DNA of 64,000 nt from Faecimorpha stercoravium (lineage in GTDB: Bacteria; Bacillota; Clostridia; Lachnospirales; Bianqueaceae), in assembly GCA_018712555.1 (NCBI GenBank), contig DVGT01000074.1, positions 1-64,000 on the forward strand, written 5' to 3'. Under the pieces are notes generated by a model, which did no database searches, was not told where the DNA came from, and saw only the letters and a program-made list of their open reading frames with translations. Shown here in pieces: positions 24,203-31,846 of the stretch (positions are counted from its first letter, which is position 1; the number at the start of each line of letters is the position of its first letter). Made by a program: the position numbers and the translations under genes.

Positions 24203-25243
24203 ATGGAGGATCGTAAACAGATATGCAGCGCTTTGCGGATTGGCGGACAGGCAGTCATGGAAGGCGTGATGATGAAAGGCAAGAATAAGTATGCGGTATC
24301 CGTACGCAAGACAGACGGCAAGATCGTTACGGCATTGTTTGACAGTCAATCCATGACGGAGAGACATAAGGTGCTGGCGTGGCCAGTGATTCGAGGGATC
24401 GTACGATTTGCGGAATCGCTGGTGATAGGAATGCGTACGCTTACCTTTTCTTCCGGTTTCTTCCTGGAAGAGGAAGAAACCGCTTCACCGGCTAAGCCGG
24501 TGAAGGATACGGCATTTCGACGCTTCTGGGAAGAGCATCAGGATGGGTTTATGACAGGTGCTTCTATCCTGATCGGTGTGGTCTTGGCATTGGGACTTTT
24601 TATTCTGCTGCCTGCATTATTGACAGGGTGGCTAGAATCTGTTCTTCATAGTCGACTCTTGGTTAGCCTGATAGAGGGCGTTCTTCGTGTGATGATTTTT
24701 ATCGGTTATATCGTGGCGATCTCACAAATGAAAGATATTCAGCGTGTTTTTGAATATCATGGAGCCGAACATAAGACCATCAATTGTATGGAAGCTGGAG
24801 AAAATCTGGTGTCGGAACGCATTATAACTTACACTCGACTGAATCGAAGGTGTGGCACCAGCTTTTTGTTTTTGGTCATGATCGTTAGTATCTTATTTTT
24901 TGCAGTGATCTATGTTTCAAATCCCTTGCTGCGTCTGGTACTCAGGATTCTGCTCATTCCAGTTGTTGCCGGCGTCTCCTATGAGGTCCTGATGTTTTCC
25001 AATCGCTCGGAGGCGAGATGGGTGCGTATTTTGACTTGGCCCGGACTGATGCTGCAAAAACTTACAACGAGAGAACCTGATACGCAAGAAATAGAAACAG
25101 CGATCGCCTCCACGCTTGTGGTTCTGAAGGCGGAGGGTAGACTTCCAAAATATTTAGAAGAAGACTGGCAACGAATTCGTCAGGAGATCGAATTGACAGA
25201 TCCTGCAGGAAATACGATTGAGATCGGTGATGAACATGCATGA
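24203..25243 (+). CDS. DUF1385 membrane protein (YqhQ-like)
   Basis: This 346-residue protein has the DUF1385 signature: RIGGQAVMEGVMMKG at the N-terminus, WPVIRGI, then membrane segments (SILIGVVLALGLFILLPALL, SLIEGVLRVMIFIGYIVAI). The highly conserved FEYHGAEHKTINCMEAG, RRCGTSFLFLVMIVSI and a C-terminal GLMLQKLTTREPD follow. HGAEHKT resembles a metal-binding site, but no activity is known. The ATG at 24203 is 7 bp after AGGAGG; the frame runs further up but without ribosome sites. It overlaps prmC by 14 bp. Its steady association with rpmE, prmC and prfA hints at a role near translation or division. Confidence 0.9.
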   Translation: MEDRKQICSALRIGGQAVMEGVMMKGKNKYAVSVRKTDGKIVTALFDSQSMTERHKVLAWPVIRGIVRFAESLVIGMRTLTFSSGFFLEEEETASPAKPVKDTAFRRFWEEHQDGFMTGASILIGVVLALGLFILLPALLTGWLESVLHSRLLVSLIEGVLRVMIFIGYIVAISQMKDIQRVFEYHGAEHKTINCMEAGENLVSERIITYTRLNRRCGTSFLFLVMIVSILFFAVIYVSNPLLRLVLRILLIPVVAGVSYEVLMFSNRSEARWVRILTWPGLMLQKLTTREPDTQEIETAIASTLVVLKAEGRLPKYLEEDWQRIRQEIELTDPAGNTIEIGDEHA

Positions 25244-26111
25244 AGAATGGACATGGGGCGATCTATTGGAACAGGGCGCCAAGATTTTGTTAGATGCCGG
25301 GATTGAAGACTGTCGAGAAGATGCGAAGGCGCTCTTTCTGGAGTGCTTTGGGACAGACCAGGCTGGACTTCTTCTGCATCGTCAGGATCGTCCCCAGAAA
25401 GAACAATATCAACAGTTTTTTCAGTGGATTGCTCGAAGAGCACAGGGATGTCCCGTACAATACATAACGGGTACACAATGTTTCATGGGACTTGACTTTC
25501 TGGTAGGCCCCTCTGTATTGATTCCAAGGATGGATACGGAGGTATTAGTCGAACATGTTTTGCAGGAACTTCCCCGGGAGCCAGATCTGGTTTTAGGAGT
25601 AGATTTATGTACAGGCAGTGGATGTATTGCCTTGAGTCTAGCCCATCTTGGGCCTTCCAATCTCATGATGCTTGCCACAGATATTTCCAGTGGCGCACTG
25701 AAAGTCGCACGAGAAAATGCCAGGAAATTGGCGCCAGATTGTTTGCCTCAATTCTATCAAGGCGATTTATTCCAGGCACTGCCGAAACAGTATCGAGGGT
25801 TAATTGATTTTGTGGTTTCCAATCCACCTTACATTCCCACGGAGGAGATTCCTTTATTAGATACAAATGTAAAAGATTACGAACCGAGTCAGGCATTGGA
25901 TGGCGGCCGAGATGGACTAAGTTTTTATCGTCGTATTGGAGTCGGCGCACAGCGATTCCTGCGGCCAGGAGGACACTTATATTTAGAAATCGGCTGTGAA
26001 CAGGGCATGGCAGTTTCTCGTATTTTAAAACATGCAGGCTTTTCTGAAATACAAATATTCCCGGATCTTGCAGGAAGAGATCGCGTCATTTCAGCGAAAA
26101 AAATCGTATAG
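25230..26111 (+). CDS. prmC: Peptide chain release factor N5-glutamine methyltransferase
   Basis: PrmC methylates the glutamine of the GGQ motif in release factors RF1 and RF2. The N-terminal helical domain recognises the factor, and PVQYITGTQCFMGLDF is the conserved linker segment. The class I methyltransferase domain has VDLCTGSGCIALSLA for S-adenosylmethionine, and VSNPPYIP is the NPPY catalytic motif for amide nitrogen. It overlaps the DUF1385 gene and lies 15 bp before its substrate gene prfA. The start is uncertain among closely spaced ATG codons (25230, 25236); ATCGG lies upstream. Confidence 0.93.
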   Translation: MNMHEEWTWGDLLEQGAKILLDAGIEDCREDAKALFLECFGTDQAGLLLHRQDRPQKEQYQQFFQWIARRAQGCPVQYITGTQCFMGLDFLVGPSVLIPRMDTEVLVEHVLQELPREPDLVLGVDLCTGSGCIALSLAHLGPSNLMMLATDISSGALKVARENARKLAPDCLPQFYQGDLFQALPKQYRGLIDFVVSNPPYIPTEEIPLLDTNVKDYEPSQALDGGRDGLSFYRRIGVGAQRFLRPGGHLYLEIGCEQGMAVSRILKHAGFSEIQIFPDLAGRDRVISAKKIV

Positions 26112-26126
26112 AGAGGAGGATATATT

Positions 26127-27203
26127 TTGTTTGAACAAATCGGAACCCTGGTGGGCCGATACCAGGAATTGGGCCGCGAACTGAATGATCCGCAAACGAT
26201 CGCCGATCAGCCGCTATGGCAAAAAATCATGAAGGAACATGCGGAACTGACACCACTTGTTGAGACCTATATGATCTATCAACAAACTAAAAAAAATGAG
26301 GCCGACAGTTTGCTTTTCCTGCAGGAAGAATCCGATCCGCAGCTGCGCCAGCTGGCGAAAGAAGAACTTGCAGAAAGCCGTGATCAAATCGAAAAATTGG
26401 AAGAAAAAATGAAGATATTGCTGACCCCAAAGGATCCGAATGATGATAAAAACGTTTTTATAGAAATTCGGGCAGGAGCAGGCGGTGATGAGGCAGCTCT
26501 TTTCGCGGCTGATCTATATCGTATGTATAGTCGATATGCGGAACGTAAAGGCTGGAAAACCTCCCTGGTCAGCATCAATGAGAACGGACTGGGAGGGTTC
26601 AAGGAAATCATTTTTTCAATTGCGGGACAGGGCGCGTACTCAAGGCTTAAATTTGAAAGCGGAGTTCACCGCGTGCAGAGAGTTCCGATCACAGAATCTG
26701 GCGGAAGAATTCATACGTCAACCGTAACGGTCGCTGTTCTGCCTGAGGTTGAAGATGTAGATGTGGAACTGAATATGGATGAGATCCGTGTCGATGTATT
26801 CCGTGCATCTGGAAATGGCGGACAGTGCGTAAATACGACGGACTCCGCAGTCAGAATCACGCATATTCCTACGGGACTTGTTGTCAGTTGTCAGGACGAG
26901 AAATCCCAGCTGAAAAATAAAGATAAGGCTCTGAAGGTATTGCGAGCGCGTCTGTATGATCGAGAACTGGAAAAACAAAGAGCTGAAATATCCGCAGACA
27001 GACGCAGTCAAGTGGGTACAGGAGATCGCAGCGAAAAAATCCGTACTTATAATTTCCCGCAGACTCGTATGACCGATCATCGAATTAAATTGACCTTATA
27101 CCGGCTTTCGGATATTTTGGATGGAGACCTGGATGAAATTATTGATCCATTGATTGCAGCAGAACAGACGGCGAAACGAGAAAGCGGAGGGGCTATATTA
27201 TGA
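26127..27203 (+). CDS. prfA: Peptide chain release factor 1
   Basis: RF1 ends translation at UAA and UAG. The GGQ motif lies at about residues 232-234 in FRASGNGGQCVNTTDSAVR. The codon-recognition tripeptide of RF1 (P-x-T) appears as PIT in VPITESGGRIHTS; RF2 would carry SPF. The N-terminal coiled region and the KDPNDDKNVFIEIRAGAGGDEA domain are present. 358 residues is full length. The start is TTG at 26127, 7 bp after GAGGAGG. It follows prmC closely and overlaps the next gene by 4 bp. Confidence 0.96.
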   Translation: MFEQIGTLVGRYQELGRELNDPQTIADQPLWQKIMKEHAELTPLVETYMIYQQTKKNEADSLLFLQEESDPQLRQLAKEELAESRDQIEKLEEKMKILLTPKDPNDDKNVFIEIRAGAGGDEAALFAADLYRMYSRYAERKGWKTSLVSINENGLGGFKEIIFSIAGQGAYSRLKFESGVHRVQRVPITESGGRIHTSTVTVAVLPEVEDVDVELNMDEIRVDVFRASGNGGQCVNTTDSAVRITHIPTGLVVSCQDEKSQLKNKDKALKVLRARLYDRELEKQRAEISADRRSQVGTGDRSEKIRTYNFPQTRMTDHRIKLTLYRLSDILDGDLDEIIDPLIAAEQTAKRESGGAIL

Positions 27204-27646
27204 AAAAAGCCATGTATGCCATTTCGATCCTGAGCAGTCTATTGATTTTGGTTATGATCATATTGGTCATGACAAAACAAGAACAATATGAAATGCGTCA
27301 AACGATTGATAATACGTATAAAGAAAGTTTTCTTCGGATTTTAGACAGCATGCGTCAGATGGAAGATCCTGCGTTCAGCGTGGAAGAAAAACAAATGTTA
27401 TCCGCTCGAGATACGGCGTATGGTTTTAACCTCAGAACCCTGCAGTTTTCTACCTCTTATGCGAAGCAGGAGAATTTCTGCACGATTAGCCTGCTTCTCG
27501 ATGAGGCTACAGGAACGGACGCAATATACACATTGGCATACTCCGATGAATTATACGATACCTTGATACAGCTGTACGATAAGGACTTTCAGGATGTGGA
27601 GTTGTTGAAAAAGGCGCGTGCCATGCTAGAAGCAGCGATCGATTAG
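27200..27646 (+). CDS. Small membrane-anchored protein of unknown function
   Basis: This is a 148-residue protein I do not recognise. One N-terminal hydrophobic segment (MYAISILSSLLILVMIILVM) is followed by about 120 mainly helical residues with no motif I know, probably outside the membrane. The ATG overlaps the prfA stop codon (ATGA), so it is translationally coupled to RF1. This looks like a lineage-specific tail to the prfA operon. No terminator is evident, and the next gene has its own promoter. Confidence 0.65.
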   Translation: MKKAMYAISILSSLLILVMIILVMTKQEQYEMRQTIDNTYKESFLRILDSMRQMEDPAFSVEEKQMLSARDTAYGFNLRTLQFSTSYAKQENFCTISLLLDEATGTDAIYTLAYSDELYDTLIQLYDKDFQDVELLKKARAMLEAAID

Positions 27647-27695
27647 GGAAGATTTTATGTGTGAAAGTCAAATATGCGCGGGCGATATATACCAC

Positions 27696-27709
27696 TTGTC
27701 AATTGACAA
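27696..27709. promoter_or_regulatory. Perfect palindrome TTGTCAATTGACAA over a -35 box
   Basis: This 14-bp sequence is identical on both strands. Its right half supplies the TTGACA -35 of the next promoter (27703-27708). A dimeric repressor bound here would block RNA polymerase. No cognate regulator is adjacent. Confidence 0.55.
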
Positions 27710-27731
27710 AAAAGGCTTGATGATGTACGAT
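27703..27731 (+). promoter_or_regulatory. Promoter of the nuclease-like gene
   Basis: TTGACA at 27703-27708, 17 bp, TACGAT at 27726-27731. Confidence 0.7.
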
Positions 27732-27764
27732 ATGTATAGATAGCAGTCATAGAGGGGGATACGT

Positions 27765-28454
27765 ATGAATGATCTTAAACGATTGATCAACAAGTTTCGT
27801 TCCGTCTTGTTTTCGGTATATCGGATGGAAGAACGGCTTCCTGAGTATCCGCCGGGAACGCTTGCTACATTGATTCAACATGATCGCTCTTATTACTATT
27901 GGACACGAAATGAGAATGGCAGGGCAGTTCGTTCCTACGTCAAACTCAAGGATGCTGAAGAGATGAAGGCTCGCTACCAAGCCAAAATGCAGCTTCTTAA
28001 GGCAAGAAAGGAAGCTGAGCAGTGGTTGATTCGCGTGCGTAAAACATTGCTCATCTACGGGATATCTCCAGAAGTGCTGGAACAGGAGTGTCGAAACCAG
28101 TATGAAAGGCAGAAAATGCTTTTCAAAACAGATCGTGGAGAAGTAACGACCTGCTTATCTGAACAAAGGATCGCGAATGTGCTATATCGGTATGGGATTG
28201 ATTATGAGTATAGAGCGCCCCTCATTTTAAAAAATAGAGTATATTGGCCATCCTATACGATTATCCACGAAAAAGAGGTTTTTTATTGGGAACATCCTTC
28301 CCGAACGTTGATGCCCCAGCAGAAAAAGTATGAAGACTATCTTCGGTATGGAATCTGGCAAGGCAGAAATCTGATCGTTACAGCGGGAGGTCATTCCTCT
28401 TTGGAAGAAACGGATATCGTTCGCATTTTGACGGCGTATCGGCTGATAACTTGA
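27765..28454 (+). CDS. Nuclease-fold-like protein with altered catalytic residue
   Basis: This 229-residue protein begins with a helical, charged region (residues 1-110). A C-terminal module follows: SEQRIANVLYRYGIDYEYRAPLIL, WPSYTII, FYWEHPSRTLM, then KKYEDYLRYGI..GRNLIVT. It resembles a PD-(D/E)xK-like module found in many clostridial proteins, in which the second strand normally reads PDFT and the third YWEHLG. Here the aspartate of PD is serine (WPSYT), while the E of WEH is kept. It may have lost nuclease activity or use other residues. The ATG follows AGAGGGGG. It is a single gene with its own palindromic promoter and strong terminator. The family assignment is from pattern memory only. 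Confidence 0.55.
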   Translation: MNDLKRLINKFRSVLFSVYRMEERLPEYPPGTLATLIQHDRSYYYWTRNENGRAVRSYVKLKDAEEMKARYQAKMQLLKARKEAEQWLIRVRKTLLIYGISPEVLEQECRNQYERQKMLFKTDRGEVTTCLSEQRIANVLYRYGIDYEYRAPLILKNRVYWPSYTIIHEKEVFYWEHPSRTLMPQQKKYEDYLRYGIWQGRNLIVTAGGHSSLEETDIVRILTAYRLIT

Positions 28455-28457
28455 CCC

Positions 28458-28492
28458 AAGAGTTTCTTGTGATGACAAGGAACTCTTTTTTT
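28458..28492 (+). terminator. Terminator of the nuclease-like gene
   Basis: AAGAGTTTCTTGT (28458-28470) pairs with ACAAGGAACTCTT (28475-28487) with one G-U pair, followed by a run of T to 28492. Confidence 0.9.
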
Positions 28493-28668
28493 GAATACAT
28501 AGACCTCCTGGACCACGACAAAAAAATCGGGAAATTTGAAATAATTTTCTAGAAAAAAAAGGATTTTTTTTGGGAGAGTCGAATAATCCTTATATACGTG
28601 TGTGGATTGCTTTCGTGATTCTGGCGGATGCATACGCATGAACTATCAAAGGAATTGGAGGAATTGTT

Positions 28669-30744
28669 ATGAAGGTCTATGGTTCTGAAGAGATTCGCAG
28701 CGTCGTGCTGCTTGGCCATGGAGGGGTCGGTAAGACCACGGTGGCAGAAGCGATGGCTTATGCCTCGGGTGTGACAAAGCGCCGTGGAAAAGTACAGGAA
28801 GGCAATACAATCAGTGATTATGACCCGGAAGAAATCAAACGAAAATTTTCCATTAACTCGTCTGTAATTCCCGTAGAATGGGATGGATACAAGATCAATG
28901 TCTTGGATACTCCCGGATATTTTGATTTCGTGGGAGAGGCCAAAGAAGCATTGCATGTGGCGGAGGCCGGTATCATTGTCGTATCTGCTAAGTCCGGGGT
29001 ACAGGTCGGCACGGAAATCGCATGGGACATGCTGGAGGAACGGAAGACTCCTCGATTTATCTTTGTGAATGGTATGGACGAAGAGGGAGCGGATCTGGTG
29101 AAAGTATTAGATCAGCTGCAGGAGACCTTTGGAAAGCGCATTGCTCCATTCCAGGTTCCTTTTAAGGAAAATGGTAAATTCGCTGGATTTGTTAATGTTG
29201 TAAAAATGGAAGGCCGTAAGTACGTGAATGATCGTGTAGAAGCCTGCGAAGTGCCAGAATCCATCATGGGAGAAGTGCAGCCGGTTCGTCAAATGATTCT
29301 GGAGACGGTAGCGGAATCCTCTGAGGAACTGATGGAACGCTATTTTGAAACAGAAGGCGAAGATTTTACACTGGAAGAAATTCAAGACGCATTACAGGCT
29401 GGTATTGAGAATGGAGAAATCGTTCCTGTATTGTGTGGGGTAGCAGCAAATGGAACAGGAATCGGTGTTTTAATGACATCAATTGGCCGCTATCTCCCCA
29501 GTGCTAAGAAAGTACATCCTACGTTGGAAGCGCAGAACGAGAAAGGGGAAACGATCGAGGTTCCCTGTTCCGAAGAAGGCCCGATGAGTGCTTTTGTATT
29601 TAAAACGGTTGTGGATCCGTTTTTCGGAAAGATCACATATTTCAAGGTAGTGTCCGGTGTGCTTAAAGCTGGTGATATGATTACGAACATAAATAAGGGC
29701 GTCCAGGAACGTTTGAATCATTTATATATTCCTAGGGGTAAGGAACAGATCGAAGTATCTGAACTGCATGCTGGTGATATCGGGATTGTTACAAAACTTT
29801 CTGTGACGACAACATGTGATACTCTGTGTGGAAAGGGTATTCAGATTCAATATCCTCCGATCCAGTTCCCGGAATCTCTGTTATGCATGGCTGTTATGCC
29901 TAAGAGTAAGGGAGACGAAGAAAAGATTACAGCTAGTCTTGCAAAACTGATGGAAGAGGATCCCACACTGAAGACCCATTTGGATAAGGACACTAAACAG
30001 CAGGAGATTCTCGGAATCGGAGATCAGCATCTGGATGTCATCGTGAATAAGCTGAAAAATAAATTCAAACTGGATGTAGAACTCAGCAGCCCCAAGGTAG
30101 CCTATCGCGAGACGATCAAGGGGACGGCTCGGGTACAGGGAAAACACAAGAAACAGTCCGGTGGTCATGGACAGTACGGAGATGTGCATATCATCTTTGA
30201 GCCTTCGGGCGACTTGGATACGCCGGTGATTTTTGAAGAGAAGATCTTTGGTGGATCCGTACCCAAAAATTATTTCCCGGCTGTAGAAAAAGGACTCCAG
30301 GAGTGTGTTCAGGAGGGAGTTCTTGCAGGGTATCCTATGGTGGGTGTCAAAGCAACACTTGTGGATGGCTCCTATCATCCGGTGGATTCTTCTGAAATGG
30401 CGTTCAAACTGGCCACTTCCATTGCTTTCAAGAATGGTATTCCACAGGCAAAACCTGTTTTGCTAGAGCCCATCAATTCGGTAAAGATTACCGTGGATGA
30501 AAGCTACATGGGAGATGTAATTGGTGACTTGAATAAGCGTCGAGGCCGCGTACTAGGAATGACACATCAAAATAAGAAACAGATTATCGAGGCAGAAGTT
30601 CCCGCTGCGGAGATGTTTACGTACGCTACGGATCTGCGTTCTATGACACAAGCAAGGGGAAGCTTTACGATGTCTTTCCTGCGGTATGAAGAAGTTCCCA
30701 GAGACGTACAGGAAAAGATTATTGCGGCAAGTAAGAACGCATAA
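28669..30744 (+). CDS. Elongation factor G-like GTPase (EF-G paralogue)
   Basis: The protein has the five-domain EF-G layout in 691 residues. It belongs to the divergent EF-G-like group rather than canonical FusA. The P-loop is GHGGVGKTT (residues 16-24) instead of AHIDAGKTT, switch II has DTPG at 80-83, and the guanine motif is NGMD (134-137) instead of NKxD. Domain IV has SGGHGQYGDVHI and domain V ends MTQARGSFTMSF. Canonical EF-G moves tRNA and mRNA through the ribosome; the role of this paralogue group is unsettled. It stands alone after a 176-bp A/T-rich leader in which I see no convincing promoter. The ATG follows TTGGAGG. Confidence 0.88.
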   Translation: MKVYGSEEIRSVVLLGHGGVGKTTVAEAMAYASGVTKRRGKVQEGNTISDYDPEEIKRKFSINSSVIPVEWDGYKINVLDTPGYFDFVGEAKEALHVAEAGIIVVSAKSGVQVGTEIAWDMLEERKTPRFIFVNGMDEEGADLVKVLDQLQETFGKRIAPFQVPFKENGKFAGFVNVVKMEGRKYVNDRVEACEVPESIMGEVQPVRQMILETVAESSEELMERYFETEGEDFTLEEIQDALQAGIENGEIVPVLCGVAANGTGIGVLMTSIGRYLPSAKKVHPTLEAQNEKGETIEVPCSEEGPMSAFVFKTVVDPFFGKITYFKVVSGVLKAGDMITNINKGVQERLNHLYIPRGKEQIEVSELHAGDIGIVTKLSVTTTCDTLCGKGIQIQYPPIQFPESLLCMAVMPKSKGDEEKITASLAKLMEEDPTLKTHLDKDTKQQEILGIGDQHLDVIVNKLKNKFKLDVELSSPKVAYRETIKGTARVQGKHKKQSGGHGQYGDVHIIFEPSGDLDTPVIFEEKIFGGSVPKNYFPAVEKGLQECVQEGVLAGYPMVGVKATLVDGSYHPVDSSEMAFKLATSIAFKNGIPQAKPVLLEPINSVKITVDESYMGDVIGDLNKRRGRVLGMTHQNKKQIIEAEVPAAEMFTYATDLRSMTQARGSFTMSFLRYEEVPRDVQEKIIAASKNA

Positions 30745-30801
30745 GCATATTAGGAGGAACCGATATGGACTCGGGGACTGAATGAGAGACTCCTTTGATA
30801 G

Positions 30802-30850
30802 GGAAAAGGGTGTTGCGCTTGGCAACACCCTTTTCCAGTTTTTGTTTTTC
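30802..30850. terminator. Bidirectional terminator between convergent genes
   Basis: GGAAAAGGGTGTTGC (30802-30816) pairs perfectly with GCAACACCCTTTTCC (30822-30836). A T-rich tract follows on the plus strand and the stem itself gives TTTTCC on the minus strand. It serves the EF-G-like gene and the minus-strand pair. Confidence 0.88.
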
Positions 30851-31116
30851 TATCTTCCAATCATCCATTCTATACGAGCACGATCCTGTGGTGGCAGCAT
30901 TTCCAGCAAACAATCTTTTAACAATGCGGATTCATCCGTTGTAAATCGAATCCCTTCGTTTTCCATGCGCATTTGATATGCCAAGAAAATCTGAATACAT
31001 TGCAATGGTTCTTTTCCACTCATGAGTGTACTCATTTCCTCAATGATCCGGCGCTTACGAGGAGAGAGACGGCGAAAGGCCGCCTTTTTGCGAAGAGATG
31101 CTCCGAAGTCATCCAT
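30850..31116 (-). CDS. Small basic protein of unknown function
   Basis: This 88-residue protein begins MDDFGASLRKKAAFRRLSPRKRRIIEEMSTLM. It is basic at the N-terminus and helical throughout, with no membrane segment and no motif I recognise. Its start overlaps the end of the upstream minus-strand gene by 8 bp, so the two are translationally coupled. SPRKRRIIEEM and PPQDRARIEWM look like two similar helical turns. Convergent to the EF-G-like gene. Confidence 0.6.
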   Translation of the reverse strand: MDDFGASLRKKAAFRRLSPRKRRIIEEMSTLMSGKEPLQCIQIFLAYQMRMENEGIRFTTDESALLKDCLLEMLPPQDRARIEWMIGR

Positions 31117-31663
31117 GGGCAGCCTCTTTTTTTAGATCGGTTTCTATTTTTTCGGGCTGTTTCAAGATCTGGCTAAAAGATTGGAAGAGTGCTTGCTGCT
31201 GTGGGCTCAGCATGGATTTCAGTTGATTTTCCAAGGCAGTTTCGTGATTCGGAACCGGGGAATTGTCTTCTGCTTTCGATTTACGTAAGAAAGGAATCAC
31301 TGGAGTGTCAGCGGAATCGGTCTGACGCTGCGGAACTTGTTGAATCATGGACTGCATACGGAAAGTCTGAATGACAGTATCCACATATCCGATATGTTCA
31401 GGATCGCAGGCACCGCGAATACTCTGCAGCATTCGCAGTCTTCTATCGAATATACTCGACGAGTTCTCTTCGGCTTCTTCTCCGCCGCGCATTAACGAAC
31501 GATTCTCATCAGAAGAAAGTGGACTCTGCAAAATATCCTGAAGTTCCATACATTTCAGCGCCAGATTGACTTGATGTTGTACCCCGTGTTCCAGATAGGG
31601 GAGTGCGCTTCTCAGAATGCGTATAGGTTCAGATGGTGTATTCCTGTCATAAGAAGAGGGCAT
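31109..31663 (-). CDS. Protein of unknown function, coupled to a small basic protein
   Basis: This 184-residue soluble protein has no recognised domain. Residues 15-120 are helical and leucine-rich (IRILRSALPYLEHGVQHQVN). A short acidic stretch follows, then a Pro/Ser-rich spacer (VPQRQTDSADTPVI) and a C-terminal helical part with MLSPQQQALFQSFSQIL. The ATG at 31663 has TGGAGG upstream on the minus strand. The 3' end overlaps the next gene, and the pair forms a two-gene unit. The function is unknown. Confidence 0.6.
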   Translation of the reverse strand: MPSSYDRNTPSEPIRILRSALPYLEHGVQHQVNLALKCMELQDILQSPLSSDENRSLMRGGEEAEENSSSIFDRRLRMLQSIRGACDPEHIGYVDTVIQTFRMQSMIQQVPQRQTDSADTPVIPFLRKSKAEDNSPVPNHETALENQLKSMLSPQQQALFQSFSQILKQPEKIETDLKKEAAHG

Positions 31664-31717
31664 AAAAAAACCTCCATCTATTCTTTTGTATTATATATAT
31701 GCGCAGAGGAAGAATAT

Positions 31718-31747
31718 TTGACAAAAAATCTGAGAGGATGATATAAT
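31718..31747 (+). promoter_or_regulatory. Promoter of fbp
   Basis: TTGACA at 31718-31723, 18 bp, TATAAT at 31742-31747. About 95 bp of leader precede the start codon; I see no known riboswitch in it. Confidence 0.85.
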
Positions 31748-31846
31748 GGATATGGTAGACTCAGCACTAGAACTGCGCCTTGAGATTGCCGCCAACGGGC
31801 GTCAATTTTTCACTGTAGAAACAGGTGGCGAAAAGGAGGGATCGAT

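Noticed and set aside
28493..28668. Promoter upstream of the EF-G paralogue
   Set aside because: Several A/T-rich boxes exist but none gives a credible -35/-10 pair with 16-18 bp spacing.
31748..31846. Riboswitch in the fbp leader
   Set aside because: I could not find a conserved aptamer core; only short, weak pairings are possible.
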